Source: Pseudomonadota bacterium (GTDB lineage Bacteria > Chloroflexota > UBA6077 > JAJPHF01). From it: DNA of 64,000 bases. The notes beneath the pieces were generated by a model. The model did no database searches. It saw only the letters and a list, made by a program, of their open reading frames with translations, and was not told where the DNA came from. Below, piece by piece: positions 16,832 to 25,010 of the stretch. The stretch is from NCBI GenBank assembly GCA_021325365.1, contig JAJPHF010000155.1, positions 1-64,000 of the forward strand, in the 5' to 3' direction. A program made the position numbers and the translations under genes. How positions within the stretch are numbered: position 1 is the stretch's first letter; every line of letters starts with the position of its first letter.

Positions 16832-16867
16832 GGGCGGGTCGCCGGCCGCGCGGCCGGCGACCCGCCC
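16832..16867. terminator. 36-nt perfect palindrome after exported gene
   Basis: GGGCGGGTCGCCGGCCGC is followed directly by its exact reverse complement, 8 bases after a stop codon. It would form an 18-bp stem without a designed loop. No T-tract follows, so termination is inferred only from position and stem strength. Confidence 0.6.
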
Positions 16868-16942
16868 GGGCCCCATGTCGCGGGAACGCGGCGACCCACT
16901 GCACATGGCGCGAAATGCCCGACGCCCGCGATGGCCTGGCGT

Positions 16943-16951
16943 GCTATGATC
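16943..16951 (+). promoter_or_regulatory. Extended -10 promoter of Fur-family gene
   Basis: TGCTATGAT lies inside the longest open frame of the regulator. This argues that translation starts downstream of it. Confidence 0.4.
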
Positions 16952-16972
16952 ACAGCAAGCGAGCGAGACGAC

Positions 16973-17452
16973 GTGCAAAAAGACGATTCCCTGGCCGATC
17001 TCTTGCACGCGCGCGGGAGCCGCGTGACGCCGCAGCGCCAGCTCGTCATCGAGCAGGTGCTAGCCACCCGCGGCCACATCGTCCCCGAGGCGATCTACCT
17101 CGAAGTCTCGCGCCGCTTCCCCTCGATCAACCGCTCCACGGTGTACCGCACGCTGCAGCTGCTGGAGCAGATGGGCCTCATCAGCCACGCGCACGTCGAG
17201 GAGGGCAGCACCCGCTACCACCGCGCCGAGGAGCCGGCGCACATGCACCTGGTCTGCCATAGCTGCGGCGCCATCCAGGAGATCGAGGACCTGTCCGTGG
17301 GCGAGCCGCTGCGCCAGTCCCTCCACGAGCGCTACGGCTTCGAGAGCGACCTGACCCACCTCGCGATCGCCGGCCGCTGCCGCGCCTGCGCGGCCAGCCC
17401 GGCCCCCGCCACGACGACCCACCACCACTCGGCTCCCGCCGAAACCCGCTAG
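16973..17452 (+). CDS. Fur/Zur-family metalloregulator
   Basis: About 159 residues. A winged-helix domain (RVTPQRQLVIEQVL, INRSTVYRTLQLLEQMGL) is followed by the dimerisation and metal domain (HLVCHSCGAIQEIE). Two CxxC pairs (CHSC and CRAC) form the structural zinc site. The sensor His residues include THLAI and RYHRAEEPAHMHL, and the C-terminus is His-rich (TTTHHHS). Its position 1.1 kb from a ZnuABC-like importer suggests a zinc regulator (Zur) rather than an iron or peroxide sensor, but this is inference. The GTG at 16973 is chosen because a TATGAT -10 box lies at 16946-16951. ATG codons at 16931 and 16946 are alternatives that would overlap the promoter. Confidence 0.88.
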   Translation: MQKDDSLADLLHARGSRVTPQRQLVIEQVLATRGHIVPEAIYLEVSRRFPSINRSTVYRTLQLLEQMGLISHAHVEEGSTRYHRAEEPAHMHLVCHSCGAIQEIEDLSVGEPLRQSLHERYGFESDLTHLAIAGRCRACAASPAPATTTHHHSAPAETR

Positions 17453-17489
17453 CCTATTCGGCCGGCGATCAGCCGCTGCCTCGCGGCCG

Positions 17490-17540
17490 TATTGCATCCC
17501 GCCGCAATTGCACGCCGTCTTTGCTGTAACGTTTTGCAAC
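17490..17540. promoter_or_regulatory. Possible metalloregulator operator region
   Basis: TATTGCATCCCGCCGCAATT contains ATTGC and GCAAT arms and is followed by GTAACGTTTTGCAAC. The string TATTGCATnCC occurs again, inverted, before the ZnuA start (19558-19568). This suggests a shared operator, but it is only a pattern match. Confidence 0.3.
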
Positions 17541-17632
17541 ATGCCCCGTTTATCAGTCGGGGGCGGTTGCGTCTGCGGTCCGTCCCCGCCAGATCGAAGC
17601 GAAGTCATGCCCCGCGACTTCAAGGAGGCGAC

Positions 17633-18409
17633 ATGCGACGGCTACTCGCTGCGCTGCTGCTAGCCGGCAGCGCGCTGCTCACCGGGCCGCGGCCGGCGGC
17701 CCATGCGGGAGACATCGGCGACCACCCCGAGTGCCAGCGACAGTTCCGCGACCTGGCCGAGCCGTACTTCCGCCAGATGCTCTGGTACGCCAACGCCGCC
17801 AGCCTGTATCCGGTCGGCCCGGACGGCCGCCCCCCGCTCTACAGCTGGCCGGCCAGCGCCTACGGCCCCCTCAACGGCTACGGCCCCGGCAGCCCCTACG
17901 GCCCGGCCTTCGGCGCCTGGGGGCTCGGCTCCTTCGGCCCCGGCTTCGGCGGGCCAGGCGGCTTTGGCATCACCCCCCTGGCCGCCGCCGGCTGGCAGTT
18001 CGCCGGGACGCAGGCGCTGGGCAGCCTCGCCGCGCTCAACAATGGGCCGGCCGGCCTGAGCTTCGCGGCGGTCGCCGCCGGCCTCAACGCCCAGTCACCC
18101 GGGCTCGCGCCGGGCGGCGGGCTGGGCGGCCCGGGCACCGCCGACCTGATCGCGCTCGCGGCGCTGCAGCAGGGCGAGGTGGGCAACGTGTTCGCGGGCC
18201 TGGGCTTCCAGCAGACGCTACAAGCGAATCGCATCGCCGACGCCAGCCTGCGGCAGGCGGTGGTCGCCAACCGCCTGGCGGCGGCCGGCTTGAACGCCGA
18301 TCGCACGGCCTACCCGCTCTCGCGCGCCAACGATCTCTACCAGGTGATCGCCGGCATCCAAGCCTGGGTCAGCAGCACCTGCCCCGCCGCCCCCGACACC
18401 GGCGTGTAG
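17633..18409 (+). CDS. Exported Gly/Pro-rich protein of unknown function
   Basis: A 258-residue protein with a signal peptide (MRRLLAALLLAGSALLTG, cleavage near AAHAGD). A Gly/Pro/Tyr-rich central stretch (GYGPGSPYGP and similar, about residues 75-115) is followed by an Ala-rich helical C-terminal half with VVANRLAAAGLNADR and an end rich in small residues. There is one Cys near the mature N-terminus and one near the end. No family is recognised. AAGGAGG precedes the ATG; the open frame is longer upstream but lacks a signal there. It lies between the Fur-like regulator and the zinc importer, so a role in metal stress or the cell envelope is possible but unproven. Confidence 0.7.
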   Translation: MRRLLAALLLAGSALLTGPRPAAHAGDIGDHPECQRQFRDLAEPYFRQMLWYANAASLYPVGPDGRPPLYSWPASAYGPLNGYGPGSPYGPAFGAWGLGSFGPGFGGPGGFGITPLAAAGWQFAGTQALGSLAALNNGPAGLSFAAVAAGLNAQSPGLAPGGGLGGPGTADLIALAALQQGEVGNVFAGLGFQQTLQANRIADASLRQAVVANRLAAAGLNADRTAYPLSRANDLYQVIAGIQAWVSSTCPAAPDTGV

Positions 18410-18426
18410 CGCCAGTCTGGTCCGGC

Positions 18427-18464
18427 CGCGAAGCCCCGGGGCGGCAACGCCCCGGGGCTTCGCG
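18427..18464. terminator. Strong bidirectional hairpin with GCAA tetraloop
   Basis: CGCGAAGCCCCGGGGCG, a GCAA loop, then the exact reverse complement: a 17-bp perfect stem closed by a GNRA tetraloop. It lies between convergent genes ending at 18409 and 18520. Confidence 0.75.
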
Positions 18465-18519
18465 CTGCTTCCGGGTCAGGAGGGCCGCCCGCTGAGGGGC
18501 GATCCGTCTCAGGTATCGC

Positions 18520-19500
18520 CTACGACGCCACGTTGGAGGGGTCGATGCCGTCGAAGGCCGCATCGCTGCCGCCGAGCGCGGTCATGATCGTCCGCATGTC
18601 GTCGAGCATCATGCCGATGTAGCTGTGCTCGGGGCTGCCGGGCGCGCCGGGCAGCTCGTCGTCGCGCAGGCTGTCCACGAAGCGGGCGCCCGTCTCGCGG
18701 CCGATCACCTCCAGCACCGGGCTGGGAAACACCTCGGAGCCGAAGATCGCCGGGAGCTGCTCCCGGCGAATCTGGTCAACGATGGCGGCCACGTCGCGCG
18801 GACGGGGCTCCGAGAAGTCGGACGGCTGGATCGCGCCGATGACCTCGAAGCCGTAGCGCGGCGCCCAGTAGGCCCACGAGTCGTGGTAGGTGAGCAGGCG
18901 CCGGTTCTGGGGCGGCACGGTCTGCACGGCGGTCATGATCGCCTGGTCGAGCTGGTCGAGGCGCGCGATGAGCTGCGCGGCGTTCGCCTGGTAGTAGTCG
19001 GCGTTCGTCGGGTCCATCTCCACCAGCTTGTCCCGGATCAGCTCGGCGTAGTGGCGCGCGTAGGCCACGTTCAGCCAGAGGTGGGGGTTTGGGTGGCCGC
19101 GGCTCTCGGGGAAGCTGAAGTCGAAGATCCACTGGTCGCGCGTGATCGTGTTGTCCGCGAGGAGGAGGATCTGCGAGCCAGGCTTCTGATTGGCGTTGAT
19201 CATGCGCAGCGTCGGCGCCTCGAGGTCCAGGCCGTTCAGGACGAACAGGTCGGCCTCGGAGATGGCGCGCGCGTCGGAGGGACGCGGCTCGAAGGTGTGC
19301 GAGTCGACGCCGTCGGGGATGAGCTGCAGCAGGTCGATGCGCGAGCCGCCGACGTTCTGGATCAGATTCGCGATCGGCGCCACCGAGCTGACGACTTTCA
19401 GGTGTCCTTGCCCGACGCCCGCCGACGGCAACACCGTCAGCGCCAGCGCCAGAGCGCAGCAAGCCGCAACCGTGAGGACGAGCGCGCGCGGTAGCCGCAT
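18520..19500 (-). CDS. znuA: Zinc/manganese ABC transporter substrate-binding protein (ZnuA/TroA-like)
   Basis: A 326-residue member of the cluster A-I metal-binding proteins. It has KVVSSVAPIANLIQNVGG and QLIPDGVDSHTFEPRPSDA, whose His is the first metal ligand. These are followed by ADLFVLNGLDLE, PNPHLWLNVAYARHYAELI with a second His, YHDSWAYWAPRYG with a third, and the Asp ligand region near the end. A signal peptide covers residues 1-28 (ALVLTVAACCALALALTVLP). The ATG at 19500 follows GGAGGAG. The gene is divergent from the ATPase and permease genes, which it presumably serves. Zinc versus manganese cannot be settled; the usual His-rich loop of ZnuA is absent. Confidence 0.88.
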   Translation of the reverse strand: MRLPRALVLTVAACCALALALTVLPSAGVGQGHLKVVSSVAPIANLIQNVGGSRIDLLQLIPDGVDSHTFEPRPSDARAISEADLFVLNGLDLEAPTLRMINANQKPGSQILLLADNTITRDQWIFDFSFPESRGHPNPHLWLNVAYARHYAELIRDKLVEMDPTNADYYQANAAQLIARLDQLDQAIMTAVQTVPPQNRRLLTYHDSWAYWAPRYGFEVIGAIQPSDFSEPRPRDVAAIVDQIRREQLPAIFGSEVFPSPVLEVIGRETGARFVDSLRDDELPGAPGSPEHSYIGMMLDDMRTIMTALGGSDAAFDGIDPSNVAS

Positions 19501-19555
19501 CACCGTACTCCTCCGCCGACAGCCAGAGCCCGGCTCGCGCGCTCCGCTTGTCGCA

Positions 19556-19674
19556 ATGGCATGCAATAGCCGATTTTAGCAGTTACCCTACTGATGGACA
19601 AACTAATGCTGCTCTAACGGTTGAGCTGCCATATCCATCGTGGCTGGTAGGCATCTTGGCAGATGGGCTAGAAT
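19556..19674. promoter_or_regulatory. Divergent znuA / znuCB promoter region
   Basis: The 203-base gap between the start codons contains GGCATGCAATAG (inverse of TATTGCATnCC at 17490) and a TAGAAT -10 box at 19669-19674 for the rightward operon. No clear -35 hexamer was identified. Confidence 0.35.
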
Positions 19675-19703
19675 GCGGTGCCGAGCGTTTGTTGGAGGCT
19701 CCC

Positions 19704-20507
19704 TTGCCCCCCCTGCTGGAATTCCGCAACGTCGCTTGTGCGTACGGCGCGGAGCGCGTGCTGTCCGGCGTGACGGTAACGGTCGAGCCGGGGCAGTTCG
19801 TCGGGCTCGTCGGGCCGAGCGGCTCCGGCAAGACGACGCTGCTCAAGGCCGCGCTGGGCCTCGTGCGGCCCGTCGCCGGCGAGGTGCTCTACGACGGCCG
19901 GCCCCTGCGCGGCGCACCGCCGAGCATCGGCTACGTGCCTCAGCTCGAGACGGTCGACTGGACCTTTCCCGTAACCGTGGAAGAGGTCGTCTTGATGGGC
20001 CGCACGATGGAGCTGGGCCCTTGGCCCTGGGCCGGCCGCCGCGCGCGGGCCGAGGTGCGGACGTTGCTGGAGCGGCTGGGGCTCGGCAACCTGGCCGAGC
20101 GTCACATCCGCAACCTCTCGGGCGGCCAGCAGCAGCGCGTGTTCCTGGCGCGGGCGCTGCTCCGCCAGCCGCGGCTGCTCGTGCTCGACGAGCCCACCAG
20201 CGGCGTGGACATCCGCACCCGTCACGACGTGCTGCACCTGCTGGCCGAGCTGCAGCGCGCGGGGACGGCGATCCTGCTCTCGACGCACGAGCTGAACGCG
20301 GTAGCCACCCACCTGCCTTACGTCGTGGCGCTGAATCGTTCGATCATCGCCCAGGGCCGGCCCGAGGCCGTGTTCACCGACGAGATCCTGTCGCGGCTCT
20401 ACGGCGCGCCCATGCGCGTAGTGCGCGAGGGCGACGTCACCGTCGTCGTCGATCACCCCGACCTGGTGATCGGCGCGGGCCACCGGGCGGGCAATGGCGT
20501 TGCTTGA
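19704..20507 (+). CDS. znuC: Metal ABC transporter ATP-binding protein (ZnuC-like)
   Basis: A 267-residue ABC ATPase. Walker A is GPSGSGKTT, the Q-loop region is GYVPQLETVDW, the ABC signature is LSGGQQQRV, Walker B is LLVLDEPTSGVD and the H-loop is STHEL. PQ(L/R)ETVDW before the signature is typical of the manganese/zinc/iron-type ATPases. The TTG at 19704 is chosen because of GGAGG 7 bases upstream and because the family begins at LLEFRNV. The open frame continues back into the promoter region. The permease start overlaps the end of this gene. Confidence 0.9.
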   Translation: MPPLLEFRNVACAYGAERVLSGVTVTVEPGQFVGLVGPSGSGKTTLLKAALGLVRPVAGEVLYDGRPLRGAPPSIGYVPQLETVDWTFPVTVEEVVLMGRTMELGPWPWAGRRARAEVRTLLERLGLGNLAERHIRNLSGGQQQRVFLARALLRQPRLLVLDEPTSGVDIRTRHDVLHLLAELQRAGTAILLSTHELNAVATHLPYVVALNRSIIAQGRPEAVFTDEILSRLYGAPMRVVREGDVTVVVDHPDLVIGAGHRAGNGVA

Positions 20508-21363
20508 GCCGTTCCACTACGCGTTCTTCGCGCGCGGCCTGCTCGCCGCCACCCTCGCCGGCGCGCTGTGCGGCCTGGTCGGCGTCTACGTCGTGCTGCG
20601 GCACATGAGCTACATCGGCCACGGGCTGTCGCACGCCATCTTCGGCGGCGCGGTCTTCGGCTACGTCTTGCAGCTGAACTTCTACGTCGCCGCGGGCATC
20701 TGGGGCTTCCTGTCGGCGCTCGCGATCAACGAGACGGCGCGGCGGCGCCGCATCGGCGCGGACGCCGCGATCGGCATCGTCACCACCGCCAGCTTTGCGC
20801 TCGGCGTGGCGATCATCAGCCGGGCGCGGCAGTTCACGAAGAACTTCGAGGCGGCCCTGTTCGGCAACGTGCTCGGCGTGTCCGACCAGGACGTGCTGGT
20901 GATCGCGGCAGCCACGCTGGCCTGCGCGCTGGTGCTCTTTTTGGCCTACAAGCAGCTCCTGTTCACCACCTTCGATCCCGAGGTCGCTCGCGTGTACGGC
21001 GTGCCGGCCGGCTGGATGGACACGCTGCTGGCGCTCGTCCTGGCGACCACCATCGTGGTGTCGATGCAGGTGCTGGGCGTCACGCTGATCGCGGCCGCCC
21101 TCATCATCCCAGCGGTGGTCGCGCGCCAGCTCACCGATAGCTTTGGGCGCATGACGGTGCTATCCACGCTGATTGGGGCGAGCTGCGGGGCCGCCGGCCT
21201 GTATCTCAGCTACTATCTGGACGCCGCGTCCGGCGCCACGGTCGTGCTCGTCGCCTCGGGGCTCTTCCTGCTCAGCTGGGTATACGCCGACGTGCGCCAG
21301 CGCCGCGCGTTCGGCGCATCGCGCCTGGCGCCCGCTCCCCGCGAAGTGCGCATCCTCGAATGA
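20494..21363 (+). CDS. znuB: Metal ABC transporter permease (ZnuB/TroC-like)
   Basis: A 289-residue ABC-3-type integral membrane permease with about eight transmembrane helices. Segments GVYVVLRHMSYIGHGLSHAI and DAAIGIVTTASFALGVAIIS, followed by TLIAAALIIPAVVARQLTD, are standard for this family. The start overlaps the ATPase gene by 14 bases, so the two are translationally coupled. With the divergent ZnuA it completes a zinc or manganese importer. The 174 bases after it (21364-21537) hold no gene that can be supported. Confidence 0.92.
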   Translation: MALLEPFHYAFFARGLLAATLAGALCGLVGVYVVLRHMSYIGHGLSHAIFGGAVFGYVLQLNFYVAAGIWGFLSALAINETARRRRIGADAAIGIVTTASFALGVAIISRARQFTKNFEAALFGNVLGVSDQDVLVIAAATLACALVLFLAYKQLLFTTFDPEVARVYGVPAGWMDTLLALVLATTIVVSMQVLGVTLIAAALIIPAVVARQLTDSFGRMTVLSTLIGASCGAAGLYLSYYLDAASGATVVLVASGLFLLSWVYADVRQRRAFGASRLAPAPREVRILE

Positions 21364-21537
21364 GCGACCACCTGCCCCGCGGGCGCCCGGGGCCTGCCAG
21401 GATGAGCGCTAACGACGAAGCGAAGGCCGAGGTGGGGGGGCTCTGCACCCTCCCCCGCTAGAGCGGGCTGGGATGAGGACCCGCCCCGGCAGGTGAACCG
21501 CCAGGCCGAATCGGGCGTGAAGCGATGGCGGGGGGCG

Positions 21538-22539
21538 CTACTGGATGATCTGGTCGGCCTGCAGCAACACGCGCTGTGGCACGGTCCGATTCAAGGCCTG
21601 GGCCGTGCGCAGGTTGATCACCAGTTCAAACTTCATCGGCTGCTCTACGGGAATGTCCTCTGGCCTGGTGCCCTTCAGAATCTTGTCCACGTACCGAGCG
21701 CCGTCGCGGCCTTCATTAGCATAGCCCGGTCCATAAGCCATCAAGCAACCGTTCTGCGAATAGTCCTCGCGCGCGCATATGGATGGCAAGTGGTTCTGGA
21801 TGGCCAGATCCGCGATCAGTTGTTGGTTCGAATTGGCCAACGGATTCAGCGTCACCCAAACGGCGTCATTGTGCGCCTCCACGGCCTCTCTGAATGCCGC
21901 CTCGTATCGATCGACACTACTTACTTCCATCGAATACAGTTCAATGCCCAGCTCGCGTGCAGGCAGCTGGCTTTCTTGCCATTGTGGCGTAGATCCTGGA
22001 GCCTGGGGGTCCCACAGGACGGCGAGGCGCGAAACCTCGGGAATGGTGTTCTTCAGAAACTCCATTCGCTTGCCCGTCAGAATCGCGGCCATGTTGGTAA
22101 CGCCCGTAGAGTTGCCGCCGGGATGCGGCAGACTCTCGACCAGTCCAGCCGCAACGGGATCGGTGACACCCATAAAGACGACCGGTATCGTCGTGGTGGC
22201 TTGCTTCGCGGCCTGGGCAGCGTTGGTGGTGACTCCGACAAGCACGTCGGGCTCAAGACCGACAAGTTCCGCCGCGAGCCCAGGAAGCGGCTCAAATCCT
22301 CCGGCCTCGTGGCGATAGTCGATGATAATGTTCTGCCCCTCGATATAGCCCAGATCCCGTAGTCCCTGGCGAAACGCCTCCAGACGCGGCGCGTCGGCAG
22401 ACGCGGATACGGCAGCCAGATACCCTATGCGGGGGATCTTCTTGGGGGGCTGTGCGCAGGCGGACGCGGCAAGTACGAGGAGGCCGATGCTAACGGCAAC
22501 CCACAGGCTCCACCGCAGCATGGTGTGGTTTCGCTTCAT
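21538..22539 (-). CDS. ABC-type substrate-binding protein (TrpX/YtfQ-like, ABC_sub_bind family)
   Basis: A 333-residue protein of the family otherwise linked to tryptophan/tyrosine or uncharacterised ABC importers. It has PRIGYLAAVSASADAPRLEA, GLRDLGYIEGQNI, PDVLVGVTTNAAQAAKQATT, IPVVFMGVTDPVAAGLV and HPGGNSTGVTN. Residues 1-28 are a lipoprotein-like signal ending in ASAC. No permease or ATPase lies beside it. Codon usage is visibly less G/C-biased than in the neighbours (many A/T-ending codons), which suggests recent transfer. A perfect palindrome lies 20 bases upstream. The ligand is unknown. Confidence 0.87.
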   Translation of the reverse strand: MKRNHTMLRWSLWVAVSIGLLVLAASACAQPPKKIPRIGYLAAVSASADAPRLEAFRQGLRDLGYIEGQNIIIDYRHEAGGFEPLPGLAAELVGLEPDVLVGVTTNAAQAAKQATTTIPVVFMGVTDPVAAGLVESLPHPGGNSTGVTNMAAILTGKRMEFLKNTIPEVSRLAVLWDPQAPGSTPQWQESQLPARELGIELYSMEVSSVDRYEAAFREAVEAHNDAVWVTLNPLANSNQQLIADLAIQNHLPSICAREDYSQNGCLMAYGPGYANEGRDGARYVDKILKGTRPEDIPVEQPMKFELVINLRTAQALNRTVPQRVLLQADQIIQ

Positions 22540-22558
22540 TACGGCCCCCTCGCCTCCA

Positions 22559-22576
22559 GGTAAGCGTTCGCTTACC
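22559..22576. promoter_or_regulatory. 18-bp palindromic operator
   Basis: GGTAAGCG TT CGCTTACC is a perfect inverted repeat, 19 bases upstream of the binding-protein start. A further GAACGCTTACG half-site lies at 22678-22688. The form resembles TetR-family operators. No regulator gene is adjacent. Confidence 0.55.
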
Positions 22577-22725
22577 GATCAGAAGACGCAGCGGCGGGTG
22601 CAGCGCGATCTTCTCCACGAAGAGGGGTATACGGCGTTGCCGGCCGTATTGCAACCCCCTGTCTCACGGCAGGACCGAACGCTTACGAGGAGCGATGGGC
22701 CGCAGGCGCGGATGCGTCGCGCCCC

Positions 22726-23391
22726 TCACGGGGTGGTGGGCGCGGACACGCCGACCGTGGGGAGGCCGGGCGGTACGGGCGTGGCGGCCGCGGCGGGCTC
22801 GGCGGTACTGGTCGGGCCAGGCGTCGGCGTGGCCGCGGCGGTGGGCTCGGGCGACGGCGCGGGCGTGGGCTCGAAGGCCGGCTCCTTCACGAAGCGCTGC
22901 ACGTCCTCGACGTTGAACGACCCGATCAGCCACAGCGTGTTGTCGTCCGGCTGGCGCGCGTAGTAGCCGTCCTCGGTCGGGCTCTTGCCGCCGATCAGCA
23001 GGGTGTGGTCCACGCCCGCGCCGTCGCGCAGCGTCAGCGCCGTCTGTGGGTCGTCCAGGCCGTAGGGCGCCCAGTCCGTGTTGTTGTCGTTCAGGCGCCG
23101 GCTGCCGCGCATGTTGGACAGGCGGACGAGCGTGCCAGTGATGCGCCAGTAGTCGGCCCGCACGTCCTGCGGCAGGAGGTACCATAGCCCGTCGGACCGC
23201 TTCTCCATCGTCTCCTCGCCCTCCGGCGAGCGGGCGACGACCCGCTGGACGGTATCCTTGTCCAGGTTCCAGATCTGCAGCTTCGGGTCGAGCCCGGAGG
23301 GGTTGGGGTTGGGCCGGTAGTCTAGAAAGTAGACCCCGGCCCCCAACACGGCGAGGATGGCGATCAGGATCGCGGTGCCCCGGAAGCTCAT
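22726..23391 (-). CDS. DUF4340-type membrane-anchored protein of Gld-like ABC system
   Basis: A 221-residue protein. One N-terminal membrane helix (FRGTAILIAILAVLGAGVYF) is followed by an extracytoplasmic domain with ADYWRITGTLVRLSNMRGSR and YGLDDPQTALTLRDG, which is characteristic of DUF4340 proteins found beside GldG-like genes. The last 50 residues are Pro/Thr/Ala-rich and disordered. The ATG overlaps the stop of the upstream gene by 1 base, showing translational coupling. It is the last gene of the four-gene operon; its exact role is unknown. Confidence 0.82.
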   Translation of the reverse strand: MSFRGTAILIAILAVLGAGVYFLDYRPNPNPSGLDPKLQIWNLDKDTVQRVVARSPEGEETMEKRSDGLWYLLPQDVRADYWRITGTLVRLSNMRGSRRLNDNNTDWAPYGLDDPQTALTLRDGAGVDHTLLIGGKSPTEDGYYARQPDDNTLWLIGSFNVEDVQRFVKEPAFEPTPAPSPEPTAAATPTPGPTSTAEPAAAATPVPPGLPTVGVSAPTTP

Positions 23392-25010
23392 CAGCGCCGC
23401 CCCCACCAGACCAGGCCGCCAGCCACGAGGATCAACAGCGGCAGCAGGATCATCGTGCCGAAAATGATCGTGTTGCGCTGGGCCGTGCCCAGGAACAGCG
23501 GGCGCTGCTCGGGCGGCTTCGGCCGGATGGCCGCGAGCGCATCCGAGCCGCCCAGCCAGCCGACCGAGTTCATGAAGAAGTCGCGGTTGTTGCCGCCGAA
23601 GGCGCTGACCAGCGCCTCGATGCCGTTGCTCGGGTAGTCCGAGTCGCCGACGATCACGGCGCGCATCTTCGGCTTGTCCGCGGCCGTGGGGGTGGCCGGG
23701 GTGGCGCCCGCCTGGTCGCCGCTCGCCTGGTCGCCACTGGCCGCGGGCGCGTTCGGCGCGTCGGCCTCGACCGCTACCGCGAGCGTTACGGGGCCTTTCG
23801 TGTCCTCGCCCTCGACGTAGTCGGTGCCCTGCGCGTCGAGCGGCTTCACGTAGCTGCGGTCGCCGCTCGTCTCGGCCAGCTTCGTGATGGTGACGCCCTG
23901 CTGCTGGCTATCCGGCACGTTGATGCTCGTGGCCTCGACGAGCACGATCGGCAGGTTGTCCCGCGCCAGCGACTCGGTCACCTTGTGCAGGCCGTACTTC
24001 ACGACCACCGGCGCTCGCGGGTCGCGCTGGAAGGCGCTGGCCGGATCGAAGACCAGCCCGTTGCTGAAGGTGATGCCCCAGCGCTGCACGATGTCCGCGA
24101 CGTTGCTGGCCGTGCGCGGATCGACCATCAAGAACACGTGGCCGGCGCGGTCCAGGTAATCGTTGATCGCCTTCGTCTCCTCGGGGAGCAAGGGGTTCCG
24201 CGGGCTGGCGATGACCAGCACCGCCGCGTCGTCCGGCACGCTGCCCTGGGTGGCCAGGTTCAGCGTGTCCACCTGGTAGTTCTCGCTCGTGAGATTGCGC
24301 TTCATCTCGCTGTAGCCGTCTTGCGTCTGCGCGTCGGGGCTGTGCTCGCCGTGGCCCGTCAGGAAATAGACCTTCGGCTGCACGGCGGCCGTCAGCTTGA
24401 TGAGCGCGCTCGTGAAGTCGCTCTCGGTGAGGCCGGTGCTGTCCTGGCGCTTGTCGCCCATCTGGAAAACGATCGTGTTGTAGGTCCGGATGCCGAACTG
24501 CTGCGCCATCCCGAGGTTCGTGACGGGGTCCACGGACTCCCAGGTCAGCTTGCCGTTGGAACTGGCCTCGTAATTGCGCAGCAGGGTCTCCACGGCGGGC
24601 GCGCCGCGATCGTCCGGGTTGATGAACGCCGTGACGTGGACCGGCTGGGGCAGGCCGTCCAGGACCTTCTGCGTCTGGTCGGAGAGCGTGTTCACGCCGC
24701 TCGCCGTCACGTCCCAGCGCTGCGAGTGGCGAATGCTGACGAAGTTCAGCAGCCCCAGGATGCCGAGGAAGACCACGATCACCAGCAGCGTGTTGCCGCC
24801 GTAGCGCGCGCCGCGGCTGCCGATCGCCCCGACCACCTCGCCGGGCTCGATCGCCACGTAGATCCCGACGAGCAGCACGCCCACGATGAGCAGCAGCCGC
24901 TGCGGCGTGTCGAAGTAGCCCTGAATGAAGTACCAGACGGCCGCCGCGGCGAGCGCGATGATTCCCAGGATCAGGACGGGAAAGCGAATACGTTCGAACC
25001 ACGCGACCAT
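23391..25010 (-). CDS. GldG-like ABC transport auxiliary protein
   Basis: A 539-residue protein. Two N-terminal membrane helices, a further one at about residues 75-95 (LVIVVFLGILGLLNFVSI), a large extracytoplasmic domain and a C-terminal helix (TMILLPLLILVAGGLVWW) are visible. The central domain has RWDVTASGVNTLSDQTQKVL, VYFLTGHGEHSPD and VFLMVDPRTASN. This matches the GldG/ABC_transp_aux family, named after gliding-motility genes of Bacteroidetes but common in non-gliding bacteria. An Ala/Asp-rich insert (about residues 415-445) is low complexity. It is coupled to both neighbours by 1-base stop/start overlaps. Confidence 0.88.
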   Translation of the reverse strand: MVAWFERIRFPVLILGIIALAAAAVWYFIQGYFDTPQRLLLIVGVLLVGIYVAIEPGEVVGAIGSRGARYGGNTLLVIVVFLGILGLLNFVSIRHSQRWDVTASGVNTLSDQTQKVLDGLPQPVHVTAFINPDDRGAPAVETLLRNYEASSNGKLTWESVDPVTNLGMAQQFGIRTYNTIVFQMGDKRQDSTGLTESDFTSALIKLTAAVQPKVYFLTGHGEHSPDAQTQDGYSEMKRNLTSENYQVDTLNLATQGSVPDDAAVLVIASPRNPLLPEETKAINDYLDRAGHVFLMVDPRTASNVADIVQRWGITFSNGLVFDPASAFQRDPRAPVVVKYGLHKVTESLARDNLPIVLVEATSINVPDSQQQGVTITKLAETSGDRSYVKPLDAQGTDYVEGEDTKGPVTLAVAVEADAPNAPAASGDQASGDQAGATPATPTAADKPKMRAVIVGDSDYPSNGIEALVSAFGGNNRDFFMNSVGWLGGSDALAAIRPKPPEQRPLFLGTAQRNTIIFGTMILLPLLILVAGGLVWWGRR

